From positions 4,650,001-4,714,000 of the forward strand of contig CM066302.1 in assembly GCA_033807695.1 (NCBI GenBank): a stretch of DNA of 64,000 nucleotides, read 5' to 3'. A program made the translations under genes and the position numbers. The DNA is from Daedaleopsis sinensis. Lineage: Eukaryota > Basidiomycota > Agaricomycetes > Polyporales > Polyporaceae. Below the pieces are notes generated by a model, which was given only the letters and a program-made list of their open reading frames with translations, ran no database searches and was not told where the DNA came from. Shown here piece after piece: positions 34,011 through 44,399 of this stretch (position 1 is the stretch's first letter; each line of letters begins with the position of its first letter).

Positions 34011-34064
34011 CCGTGCCGCGGAGGGTGCGGGGGAGCCGGGCCGGCCGGCGACGGAGGCTGTAGA

Positions 34065-34374
34065 TGTTGAAGTACGTTAGATACGTAGTACACTGGACAT
34101 CGTACTTACTTGGTACTGTACAGTCGCGTGTTAGGCGCTCTAGCTTACCTAAGCGCCTCTTCCTTATTCTCGAGACTTTTTCGTTCTCTCCCCTCAGCTG
34201 TTGCCTATACACGCATACAGGCTGAGGTGAGATCCATTCCCTACTTACTGGTAGAGACATGTACTGATTCTATTGTAGTCTTACGTCTCCTCCAGGTAAT
34301 ATACATCAGCTGTTGCCTATACACGCATACAGACTGAGTCTTACGTCTCCTTCAGACCCTGCACACGATTGATA
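34065..34374 (+). repeat. Left LTR of copia A (approximate start)
   Basis: Starts TGTTGAAGTACG, like the TGTTGG start of element B, and ends immediately before the primer-binding site at 34375. It contains two copies of GTTGCCTATACACGCATACA. The start is inferred because no right LTR exists for comparison. Confidence 0.55.
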
Positions 34375-34986
34375 GGTTATGAGCCCTGTCAGGACGCTCT
34401 GACAGACAAAACTCAGACTTAGAACAGCTCAAATCACACTCGCTTCGCTTCCACACACTCTCCATCACGCTCGCCGGTGTTCTACCGCCTAGCTTCTTCT
34501 TTCGTCCACCCACGCTCCCACACACCAGCTCGGCACCATGACAGATCCCACCGGTGTCAACGCCGGCCAAACGCCAGCCCCTGCGACCACAGCCGCTGCT
34601 CCGGGAACCACTCCCGCGACGACCGCTACTCCGGGGCGCACAGGCTCGAGCCGACTATACGACATCGCGTTCCTCAAGAACGACGGTTCGAACTTCACGA
34701 CCTGGAAGTATAGAATCACGCGCATCCTAATGCAGCGTGGTCTCTGGGAGATCGTCTCGGGCGACGAGGAGAAGCCGGATGAGAAGGCCGATCCGGACGG
34801 CCACGCCTGGTGGCTGAGCCGAGACAACGACGCGACGAATCAGCTCGTCCTCACGATCGAAGACGAGCCGCTCGACGGTGTCATCCATCTCACGACGGCG
34901 CACGCGGTGTGGGATAAGCTGCTGCAGACGTACGAGGGGAAGGGAAAGCAAACGGTCGCATCACTGATCGGTGAGTTGTTCCGTGG

Positions 34987-35477
34987 TGTTGGAGCAACAA
35001 GCTGCGCCGCGCCCTCGCCGGATTCTCGTCCCGGTACGGTACAGCCCCGTTTACTATTTCTCTACGTATTATTTGCCGTCCCTTTATCTATCTACATCGC
35101 CTTCCCGCCATCTGCAGATGCGCAGATGGCTTCCCACTACGTCTTACTTTCTACCACGCGCCGAGAGCGCCTACGTTACCTGTTATGGATGAGACTCCCG
35201 CTTATCCGAGCGATTAGCGCTCCTCCATCTTCCTTATGTACTCGCTCGCTCTCGCTCCCTCGTCCCTCAGTCTTGCTCACGCCCTTGTGTGCAGTTACTG
35301 AGGGTACGTACACTGTCGTTCCCGTCCGCTCTCTTGTAACTAACTTAGTACTTGTACAGACCTCATCTGATTACAGGTACATATCAATATATGCTCAGTC
35401 TTGCTCACACCCTTGTGTGCAGTTACTGAGGACCTCATCTGATTACAGATGTGTCCCCGCACACACCTACGCTTATA
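34987..35477 (+). repeat. 5' LTR of copia B
   Basis: Starts TGTTGGAGCAAC and ends ACGCTTATA, 491 bp. Near-identical to 40567-41058. The end is TA instead of the usual CA. Confidence 0.93.
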
Positions 35478-35491
35478 GGTTATGAGCCCTG
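35478..35491 (+). promoter_or_regulatory. Primer-binding site of copia B
   Basis: GGTTATGAGCCCTG directly after the LTR; its complement CAGGGCTCATAACC matches the anticodon stem-loop of initiator tRNA-Met. The same 14 bases follow the LTR of copia A at 34375. Confidence 0.7.
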
Positions 35492-35618
35492 CGCTTAGGA
35501 CTTGAACCCGCAAGACTCTAAGCGCTATCTGCTATCTGCCTCCGTCTCGATCTGTCTCCTCTCCGATCCGTTCCCTCCGTCCGCTCCCTAATCGGTTCCC
35601 CGCCGCTAGCCGCCGGAC

Positions 35619-38600
35619 ATGTCAGCCCACGCCGCTGCTGGCACGTCCACTAGCACGCCTTCGCTCACCGACTTCATCCACGCCGTTGAGAAGCCCGATT
35701 CGCAAGGCAAGAACTGGATCGTGTTCGAACAAACATTCACCCTCGCCGTGAAACAAAAAGACGTATGGGGACACTTCAGTGGTACGTCAAAATGCCCTGC
35801 TCCTGCCGATCCCACTGCCCCGACGGACCCCGAGACGAAGGCCATCGCCGCCTGGGATAAGACCGAGGCTCTCGCCGCCTACCTCCTCATGCTCAAGCTC
35901 GCCGCTGTCACTTACGCTAAGCACAAGCGCAAGGGTACGGTTGCCGCGATGTGGACCGCGATCGTTGCGGAGTTCTCCGAAAAATCGCTGCTTCAGCGAT
36001 CGAATCTCCGGCGCGATTTCCTCAACATGCGCTCGAACCCATCCGCCGACCTTCACTCCGAGTTTGACAGACTTCGGATGAAATACGAGGACTTGATCAC
36101 CTACGGCGTCGACATCACCGACTCCGAATACGCCTCCGTCATCATCTCCTTCCTGCCATCCTCGCTCTCCGCTTTCATCTCGCAGCTCTCCGCGCAGATG
36201 AAGATCTCCGCTCGTGCTGCCGCCCTCGCCTCCGCTGCAGCTGGTTCCGCCGTCAACACGCCTCTACCCACGGACAAGCCCGCTATCGATCCCGATCTGA
36301 TGATCGAGCTCGTACTCGAAGAATACGACCGTCGCGAGGTCGAGAAGGCGTTGAAGGGGAAGGGGAAGGACACGGGCACCGCCGCCAGTGTCATGTCGAC
36401 TGAGAAGCCCAGGAACCACCGGCAGCAGCCTCAGCAGCAACAGCAGCAGCAGCAGCAGCGTTGGAACGGACGCGGCCGTGGTCCCCAGAAGCCCGTCGGA
36501 GTTTGCTGGAACTGCAACGGCCGCGGCCACAAGGAGGACCAGTGCCCGAGCCCGAAGCCCGCCGCCAAGGGTAACGGCACCGGAAAGGAGGTCGCGCGCA
36601 CGACCCAGCCTCAGAAACCCGCAGCAGGAGCCGCCAACCTCGCATCCACCGCCAGGATCGAGGAGTACACCGGGGCCTGGTCCGCCGCACTCGTCCCGTC
36701 CGCGACGACTGAGAGCTCGGACTCTGAGGACTCCGAGGCTATCGACGATGCCGCTTGGTCGTCCGCCGGCGACTCCGCCTACACAGAACTTACAGAGCGA
36801 TCCGAGGATTCCATGCCGTCGCTCCAGACTGCCTCCGACGCTTCTGAAGAAGACTACGCCGCTTTCGACGACGATCCGGTTGCACCAGCCCCACTGTCCA
36901 TGCCTGAACGGCTGGACAACGTCTCACAGTGGCTCTCGGCCCGCCAAGTCGACGAGGAGGAGCAGCGCGATCTCTCCGCTGCGTCTCTCCACACCGCCGG
37001 TATTCGCCCGGACGCCTCTGCAGCTGCCCTCACTCCACTTGCTGCCCACGTCGCCATGAATCACGTCGCCGACCTATACGATTCAGGGGCATCGCACCAC
37101 ATGTCCCCGTTCGTCGACGATTTCGCTGTGTTCACTGAAACAGCCCCCCGCTCGCTCAATGCTGCTAACCAGCAGCAGTTCCAGGCTCTCGGGATCGGTG
37201 AGATGGTCATCCCAGTCCCGAACACCCCTGCAGACGACTCCCTCATGCGGCTCACCGACGTCCTTTATACGCCGGACCTCGGATTCAACCTTGTCTCCGT
37301 CGGACGCATCGACGACGCGGGCTACTCCACCACGTTCGCAGGCGGTCGGTGCCTCATCCTCGACGTTGCAGGCCGGCCCGTCGGGAACATCCCGAAGGAC
37401 CGCGGGCTCTACATGGTAACCCGCGAACGTCCTGCCGCCGCCGAAGCCCACGCTGCCACAATCGTTGTCGAACGACTTACCAAGATGGAGGCGCATCGTC
37501 GCCTCGGCCACATCCCCGTCCGCGCTATTCGCGAGCTCGTCTCGAAGGGATTCATCGCCGGGATCGACCTCGTCAAGTCCGACGAGGAGCAGACGTGCGA
37601 CGCGTGCGTCCGCGCGAAGTCGTCGCGCAAGCCGGTCCCTGCGACGCGTGAAGGGGCGCGTGCAGAAGAGTTGGGGGAGGAGGTGCACTCGGACCTTTGG
37701 GGACCCGCTCGTGTGGTAACCCTAGGTGGACGCAAGTATTATATTACGTTCACAGACGACAAATCTAGGTTTACCGTGCTCTATCTCCTTCGCAAGAAGA
37801 GCGAGTCGTTCGAGTCCTTCAAAGCTTTCGAAGCTTGGCTCGAGAAGCACCTCAACGCCCGCGTCAAATTCCTCAATACCGACCGCGGCGGCGAGTACCT
37901 CTCCGACGACTTCAAGACCCACCTCGAGCAGCATGGTGTCGTGCACAAACTCTCGGTCCACGACACACACGAGCATGCAGGCGTTTCGGAACGCCTCAAC
38001 CGAACGCTCATGGAGAAGGTCCGCGCGATGCTCATCGCGTCCGGACAGCCCCGCTATCTGTGGGGCGAGGCGGTCATGCACGCCGTCTGGCTCAAAAATC
38101 GGACCTCGACTAAGGCCCTCGGGGGCCGCACGCCGTTCGAAGTCGCCACAGGCAAGGCACCGGACATTCGCAATGTTCCCGAGTGGGGCTCCCGGGTCTG
38201 GGTCCACAGCACGACCGATGGAAAAGTCGGCGACCGCGCGAAGCCCGCGCGGTGGCTTGGTTTCGATGCGCAGAGCAAGGGCTATCGAGTCTACTGGCCC
38301 GAGCAGCGCTCCGTCACCGTGGAGCGCAATGTGCGTTTTACCCAGCCCGCCATGTCTCCCCTCGCTGCCGATGACCCTGTCCAGCTTGAGGGGGAGCATG
38401 AGCAGCTGCAAGCTGCTGAGTCGTCCGACGCTGAGGAGACAGACGACTCCGATGCTGGAGACGCATCCCCGCCTACCGGTGCCGATTCAATCGAGCATCC
38501 ACCCGCTCCTATCGTCCCGCCACCTGCTCCGGAGGCCGCTCCCCGTGTTACCCGCTCGACTCGCACGCGCAACCCGTCCGCTCGTGTGCGAGACATCCTC

Positions 38601-40559
38601 TCCGGAAAAGCTGCAGATGCAGAGCTCCCGCGAGGTGTGCAGCCCCCTTCGGAAGGGGCAGAGCCACCTGCTGAGCCGATTGACGGCATGGCCATAGCGG
38701 CCAAGATGGCAGAAGAGGAGGGCATCGATCCGCGTTTGCTCGCCGAGGCAATGCGCCGCCCGGAGTGGCCCCGTTGGAAGGAGGCGATGGAGGAGGAACT
38801 GCATGCGCTCGAGGCGCACAAGACCTGGGTTCTAGAGAGGCCACCCCCGGACGCAAACATCGTGACCTGCCGCTGGGTTTTCCACGCGAAGAAGGACGCG
38901 TCTGGGATTGTTTACCGCTACAGAGCCCGTCTCGTCGCCCGCGGTTTCTCGCAAATCCCCGGAGTCGATTTCTTCGACACATACGCACCGGTAGCCAAGA
39001 CCGCATCCATCAGGACCACCCTCGCGTTCGCTGCACGGCACGACTTCGAGGTCCATCAACTCGACGTCAAGAGCGCGTACCTCAACGGCGAATTCAAGGA
39101 GAACGAGGTCATTTGGATGGCCGTCCCATCGGGCACGAACCTCACGAACGACAAGTCCCTCGCACTACTGTACTGATCAGACCAAAGCGGCGCGTCACAT
39201 ATCACACGGACCTCATCCTCGCCGCATTGAGGCATGGGTCACTGGTCACAGCGGCTTGCGCTGCCTGTGACCGACGTTTGCGGGCGTTTAGAGCGCCAAA
39301 TCAGGCAATTTTCCGGGCACCTTTGGCGCCCCAGGCCCTCGGTCACACCGTTTCGGGGTTCCGCCGCGCCGCTTTGGTGACTCCAAGTGGTCACAGGTCA
39401 CACCTGGCGCCGCTTTGGTCTGATCAGTACAGTACGTCTCCCCCGCCCGCTATACGGTCTGAAGCAGAGCGCACGACACTGGCACAAGAAGCTCTTGCGC
39501 GTGCTGCAGGAGAAGCTTGGGATGTCGCAATGCGACGTCGACCAAGCTGTCTTTTTCCGAGTACGCGATGCTGACCTTATCGTCATTGTAGTTCACGTCG
39601 ACGACTTAACAGTCGTCGCGTCGACCATCGTACTCATCCGGGAGGTCAAAGAAAAACTACGCGAGGTCTTCGAGATCTCGGACGAAGGCGAGATCCACTG
39701 GATCCTCGGCTTCGCAGTTGGACGAGACCGCCCGAATCGCTCGCTCTCGCTCTCCCAAACCGCCTACATCGACTCAATTGTCCGCCGCTACGGTCTCGAG
39801 GCCGCGAAGCCCGTCTCCACGCCTATGGACCCCCATGCGACTCTCTCCACGTCCCAATCGCCGTCTACCACCGCCGAGATCACAGAGATGCGGAACGTCC
39901 CGTACCGCGAGGCCGTCGGGTCCCTCATGTACGCGTACCTCGGGACGCGTCCTGACATCACCTACGCCGTGTCGATTCTATCTAGGTACTCCGACAACCC
40001 GGGCCGCGCTCACTGGGACGCCGTGCGCCGCGTCCTTCGCTATCTCAAGGGCACCCGGACTCTGCAACTAACGTATGGCGGTACGACCCTTGATCTCGTC
40101 GGGTACACCGACGCCGATGGTTCGATGCACGAGGACCGCAAGGCGATCTCCGGTTACGCCTTTCTCATCGACGGCGGTGCGGTGTCTTGGAGCTCCAAAC
40201 GCCAGGAGCTCATTTCGCTCTCGACGTCCGAGTCCGAGTACGTTGGGATCACACACGCGACGAAGGAGGCTCTTTGGCTCCGCTCCCTCATCAGCCAAGT
40301 CTTCGAGCCCTTCGCTGGACCTATGCCCCTCAATTCGGACAACCAGTCCGCCATCGCCCTCGCTCGAGACCACCAGTACCACGCGCAAACGAAACATATC
40401 GACATACGATTCCACTTCGTCCGCTGGGTCATCGAGGAGAAGAAAATCCAACTTATCTATTGCCCGACCGACGACATGGTCGCCGACGTCTTCACCAACG
40501 CCCTTCCCTCGCCCAAAGTGAAGCACTTTGCTTCCGCGCTCGGACTGCGCCTGGTTTGA
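35619..40559 (+). pseudogene. Gag-Pol polyprotein of copia B, interrupted by a MITE
   Basis: The ATG at 35619 opens MSAHAAAGTSTSTPSLTDF. Domains in order: Gag to about residue 290; zinc knuckle CWNCNGRGHKEDQC at about 296; protease DSGASHHMSP at about 488; GAG-pre-integrase (MEAHRRLGHIPVRAIREL); integrase (YYITFTDDKSRF, TDRGGEY); reverse transcriptase from about residue 1065 (VTCRWVFHAKKDASG, VHQLDVKSAYLNG). At 39168 the MITE brings in an in-frame TGA at 39174-39176. After it, from 39435, the same frame resumes: RLPRPLYGLKQSARHW, the catalytic box VVHVDDLTVV (H for the usual Y), RNase H (VGYTDADGSMHEDRK, HIDIRFHFVR), ending at 40559. Apart from the MITE no stop or frameshift is seen, so the element was probably competent before that insertion. 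Confidence 0.92.
39168..39432. mobile_element. 265-bp MITE (Tc1/mariner, Stowaway-like) in the copia B pol
   Basis: Perfect terminal inverted repeats of about 26 bp (39168-39193 and 39407-39432, starting CTGTACTGATCAGACC) are flanked by TA at 39166-39167 and 39433-39434. TA duplication and non-coding content are hallmarks of mariner-type MITEs. Element plus one TA is 267 nt, so the host frame is kept in phase but gains stop codons. The interior has further short inverted segments (GGTCACA ... TGTGACC). No transposase. Confidence 0.9.
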
Positions 40560-40566
40560 GGGGGAG
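40560..40566 (+). other. Polypurine tract of copia B
   Basis: GGGGGAG lies directly between the Pol stop codon and the 3' LTR; such tracts prime plus-strand DNA synthesis. Confidence 0.75.
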
Positions 40567-41058
40567 TGTTGGAGCAACAAGCTGCGCCGCGCCCTCGCCC
40601 GGATTCTCGTCCCGGTACGGTACAGCCCCGTTTACTATTTCTCTACGTATTATTTGCCGTCCCTTTATCTATCTACATCGCCTTCACGCCATCTGCAGAT
40701 GCGCAGACGGCTTCCCGCTACGTCTTACTTTCTACCACGCGCCGAGAGCGCCTACGTTACCTGTTATGGATGAGACTCCCGCTTATCCGAGCGATTAGCG
40801 CTCCTCCATCTTCCTTATGTACTCGCTCGCTCTCGCTCCCTCGTTTCTCAGTCTTGCTCACGCCCTTGTGTGCAGTTACTGAGGGTACGTACACTGTCGT
40901 TCCCGTCCGCTCTCTTGTAACTAACTTAGTACTTGTACAGACCTCATCTGATTACAGGTACATATCAATATATGCTCAGTCTTGCTCACGCCCTTGTGTG
41001 CAGTTACTGAGGACCTCATCTGATTACAGATGTGTCCCCGCACACACCTACGCTTATA
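40567..41058 (+). repeat. 3' LTR of copia B
   Basis: 492 bp, near-identical to 34987-35477; one extra C near 40601 and six substitutions. Confidence 0.93.
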
Positions 41059-42810
41059 CGTGGAACACTCTCCGACGACTCCCCCCTCCGTCCGCAACTC
41101 GACGCGATGCTCCACAAGAAGCACTTGCTCACGTCACTCGGCATGTCCCTCGACGATTCGATCCTCGCGATCGCAATGGTCAACTCCCTTCCGCCCTCGT
41201 ACTCCACGCTCCGCACCATCCTTGTGTCCGCGGATGCGACGCTCAGCACCGACAAGGTCATCGCGTCCGTGGTCGAGCACGAAAAGCTCCTCGCGAGCGA
41301 ATCAAAGCACTCCGCGCTCGCCGCGCGCATGGGGAAGCCGCAGCAGAAGAAGCCCAACGACAAAAGGCAGAAGGACAACGCGCGCAAGTGCGCGTACTGC
41401 AAAAAGCCCAACCACTCGAAGGACGAATGCCGCAAACGCAAGGCCGACCTCGAGGCTGCTGCTGCGAAGCCGAAGACGGACAACGCGAAACCCGCCGGCG
41501 ACCTGAACGCGAGGGTCGCGGCCGTTCGCGATGACGACTCGGACATTCTCCGTGTCTACGTCGCGGACGCGCTGAAGGCCAGCAAGGCAGACATGCGGAC
41601 GCGCTGGATCGTCGACTCCGGCGCGTCCTCGCACATGTCCTCGCAGCGCGACAAGTTCTGCGCGTACCGCGTCCTCCCTGAGCCCCATCGTGTATGGCTC
41701 GGGGACGAACGCTACATCCTCGCGCTCGGTGTCGGGTCGATGTACCTCGACCTGAAAGACAGTCGCGCCCCGATCCTCTCCACCCGAGTCTTCTACGTCC
41801 CGGAGCTCCACGGCAACCTCCTGTCCGTGTCGCAGCTTGCGAAAACCGGACACACCGTACAGTTCGTCGACAACGGCTGTTGCATCATTGTGAAGGACGA
41901 CGGCGCGTGCGTCGGCTCCGCCTCGCTGCGCGAGGGCCTCTATGTCCTCAACGGCGAGGCCACTGCACCGGATCGCGCGCACGTCGCCACACTCGACTCG
42001 AACGTGGCCACAGACTCGCACGACCCAGGTCCGACCCCTCCTCTCGCAGCGCTCGTCGCCAATGCCTCGAAGGCGTCTGTCGAGACCTGGCACAACTGCC
42101 TAGGTCACGTCAACACCGACGCGGTCCTCCGCATGGTGCGGAAGGGGATGGTCGAGGGCATGTCGCTCATCAGCGAGTCCAAGCCTCCCCAGACGCCCTG
42201 CGGAACATGCTTGGCCGGCAAGCAGACGCGCGATGCGATTCCGAAGGCCTCCAAGTCCTCCGCACCGCGTCCCAACTACCGCATCTCTTCCGACCTGATG
42301 GAGTCCGACACACGCTCACCCGTTGGCGAGAAGTATCTCGATACCTACATCGACCAGCACTCGCGCCACCTCACTGTCTACCCGCTCAAGGCGAAGTCCG
42401 ACCAGCCTGCCACTCTTGACGCGCACATCAACCGCACTGAGGTCCTTGTTGGCGAGCCAGTAGTCTCCCTACGCTCGGACAGCGGCGGCGAGTACGATAA
42501 CAAGACCGTTGAGGAGATCTGCAAGCGTCGGGGGATCCACCACGAGATGACGAACCCCGACACGCCGCAGGAGAACGGGATCGCCGAGCGGATGAACCGT
42601 CAGATCAAGGAGATGGCGCTCTGCATGCTCAGCGAAGCCGCCCTCCCGAAGACCTACTGGGCCGAGGCGTGCAAGTACGCCGCTCACATCCTCAATCACA
42701 CGCCGACCACCGCAATTGACGGCGACATCACCCTGCATGAAGCGTACACGGGCATCAAGCCCTCCGTCGCCTAACCCTTCCTTCAAATCCATATATGCGC
42801 CTTCCCCTCA

Positions 42811-42960
42811 GTCTGGACAGGGACATATCTCTTGCTGACCGTGCAAGGTTCAACTTGGAGGAGGAGGACATGATCTCAAGCGAACAGAACCTGCCTATCC
42901 CTCGAATCTCGACATCGGTCGAGGGCTGGGTTATAGTGCTTTCACGCTGTGGTGAGTGAG
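42811..42960 (+). pseudogene. Fragment resembling the N-terminal part of Y14/RBM8A
   Basis: The frame reads RDISLADRARFNLEEEDM, then SEQNLPIPRISTSVEGWVIV before a stop at 42958-42960. Y14 proteins (exon junction complex, with MAGO) have an acidic linker with an RAR motif followed by SVEGWI-V at the start of the RRM, which is this layout. The acceptor-like CCCCTCAG lies just before. The RRM itself is missing. It sits 36 bases after the truncated end of copia A. Similarity is judged by eye, so the name is tentative. Confidence 0.4.
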
Positions 42961-43955
42961 TCTTCCTCATGTTAGCATTTATATGTACATCACTTTCCTG
43001 TTCTACACCACACGATCCTCGAGGTCGGGCTGTAAGTTGCAGTCAGGCGCCGGCAGGACCGCAAACACCTCACCGCCCTCTGTTGCGACGTCATCATGGT
43101 CCCGCCCCCCGTTGCATCCACGGCCATGTTTCCACTGCCTCCCGCCGCTGCACGGCTCGTATGCGCCCCCTCACACCACTATGCGCATGCGCATGCGCAG
43201 TCGGGACTCGGGCATGCATCCCGACTCCGCCCACGCCCTCACGTCCACAGCTATTCGCACTCTCACTCGCACCCGCACCCCGCGCGGTCGAGCTCGGGCT
43301 TCCACTCGCCAACCTGGTCGCCCTCGCCTATGTCACGCCTTCGCCATCTCCGCGGCCCTCTGCTGTCACGTCCCCGTTCCCGCCCACGCCCCGCAGCCTG
43401 CCTGCGATCGCGACCAGACTCGGGTTCGGAGGCGCGGGCAGGGGCAGGTCGACACCGTGCGTGCATGTGCTGCACGACGTGCCGTACCCACATAAGCAGC
43501 TGAAGCACCTGCACCCAGACTCGTACACGGCCGTGTGGCCCGCGCATGACTTCAATGAGAGCGACCCCGAGGACGACAACTCCGGCTCTGACGTGCACGA
43601 GGATGGGCACACGACGCTCCGGCACGAGGGGCTGGTCCGCGAGGACCGCGAGCGACAGCGGTCCCCCGCGGAGCCGCCGCCGCGCGCATTCGGGGCCGTA
43701 CCGCGTGTCCTCCTCGCGCGCACCGCGCCTCGACCCCCGCTGGTTACGCAGGGTGAGTACAGTTAAGCTCCCTTTCTTCCTATCTGGCTGCTTCTCGACA
43801 GGTGCAAACCCGAGGTCGTGTGCATGTACATAGTAGTATATGAGCTGTATTTGCCAAGTCTAATCATATGTTCTATGCCTGGTATGCCAGAGCGAGGCCC
43901 CCAAAATCGAATGCCCGGTGCCCGCGCGATTTCAAATGCATGGGGTCATACGACG
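42961..43955 (+). other. Region with an unidentified exon-like stretch
   Basis: At about 43300-43766 one frame reads LPLANLVALAYVTPSPSPRP, then CVHVLHDVPYPHKQLKHLHP and WPAHDFNESDPEDDNSGSD, followed by a good donor (GGTGAGTACA) at 43750. This looks like true coding sequence of unknown type. A histidine-rich alternative frame overlaps upstream (43096-43300). No start or second exon could be fixed. Confidence 0.35.
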
Positions 43956-44175
43956 AAAATCATCGTTACATACGATGATTTTAGTGGTGCTGACATCGCT
44001 CGTCACGATGATTTCCATCGTCATGCACAATACTTTTCATCGTGCATGACGATGGAAATCATCGTAAAATGGATCCCTTCATCGTGATGTACGATGAAAA
44101 AATCATCGTATATGACGATGATTCCCATGGTATAATACGATGAAAAAATCATCATTCCTTACGATGATTTACATC
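43956..44175. repeat. Foldback cluster built on ACGATGAT
   Basis: Hairpin 1: an 11-bp perfect stem (43956-43966 with 43972-43982, loop 5). Hairpin 2: a 24-bp perfect stem (44005-44028 with 44042-44065, loop 13). Further ATCATCGT/ACGATGAT copies follow to about 44175. AT-rich, no coding frame. It may be a small foldback transposable element. Confidence 0.8.
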
Positions 44176-44399
44176 GCGGTCACTTCCCACAGTGAGGACA
44201 CCGATGTTGCCGGCTACCTTTGCCATGCGCACGAGCAGAATCTCATTTCGACTGATGATAGGCAGGCTCGAGACGCAGGAGGAGTTCTACTGCGTGCTGG
44301 AAGATCGTGGACGGAGAGATTAGGAGGCAGGCAAGAAACGCGTGTTTGAGCGAGGACGTTCGGTGGCGACGGACTCGGACGTGAGCGGAGTGGCCCGCC

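Larger units (their letters stand above)
34987..41058 (+). mobile_element. Ty1/copia element B, full length, inserted in copia A
   Basis: Two LTRs of 491 and 492 bp bound the element, and the 5-bp target duplication CGTGG lies at 34982-34986 and 41059-41063. Between them are a primer-binding site, one long Gag-Pol frame and a polypurine tract. The LTRs differ by six substitutions and one single-base indel, so the insertion is fairly recent. The Pol frame is interrupted by a MITE at 39168-39432. Confidence 0.95.
34065..42774 (+). mobile_element. Ty1/copia element A, 3' truncated, interrupted by element B
   Basis: The left LTR ends at 34374 and is followed directly by a primer-binding site GGTTATGAGCCCTG, complementary to the anticodon region of initiator tRNA-Met as in half-tRNA-primed copia elements. 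Gag begins at 34538, is broken at 34986 by element B, and resumes at 41064. The element stops at 42774 after the integrase core: reverse transcriptase, RNase H and the right LTR are absent. It therefore cannot move by itself. Confidence 0.85.
34538..42774 (+). pseudogene. Gag-Pol of copia A, split and truncated
   Basis: Part one, 34538-34986, starts MTDPTGVNAGQTPAPATTAA and includes the copia Gag signature FLKNDGSNFTTWKYRI. Part two, 41064-42774, holds the zinc knuckle CAYCKKPNHSKDEC, the protease motif IVDSGASSHM, the GAG-pre-integrase segment (TWHNCLGHVNTDAVLRMV) and the integrase core (YIDQHSRHLTVYPL, SDSGGEYDNK, ENGIAERMNR). It ends GIKPSVA at a TAA, where intact copia polyproteins continue into more integrase and then RT. 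The reading frame on the two sides of the insert is continuous once the insert and one copy of its 5-bp duplication are discounted. So A was still open when B arrived, at least up to its present end. Confidence 0.85.

Noticed and set aside
36391..38860. Long open frames antisense and in other frames within copia B
   Set aside because: They are shadows of the GC-rich Gag-Pol frame; none has recognisable motifs.
39168..39434. MITE in copia B acting as an intron
   Set aside because: GT and AG can be found at its ends, but removing them takes out 263 nt and does not restore the pol frame; the TA-flanked transposon explanation fits exactly.
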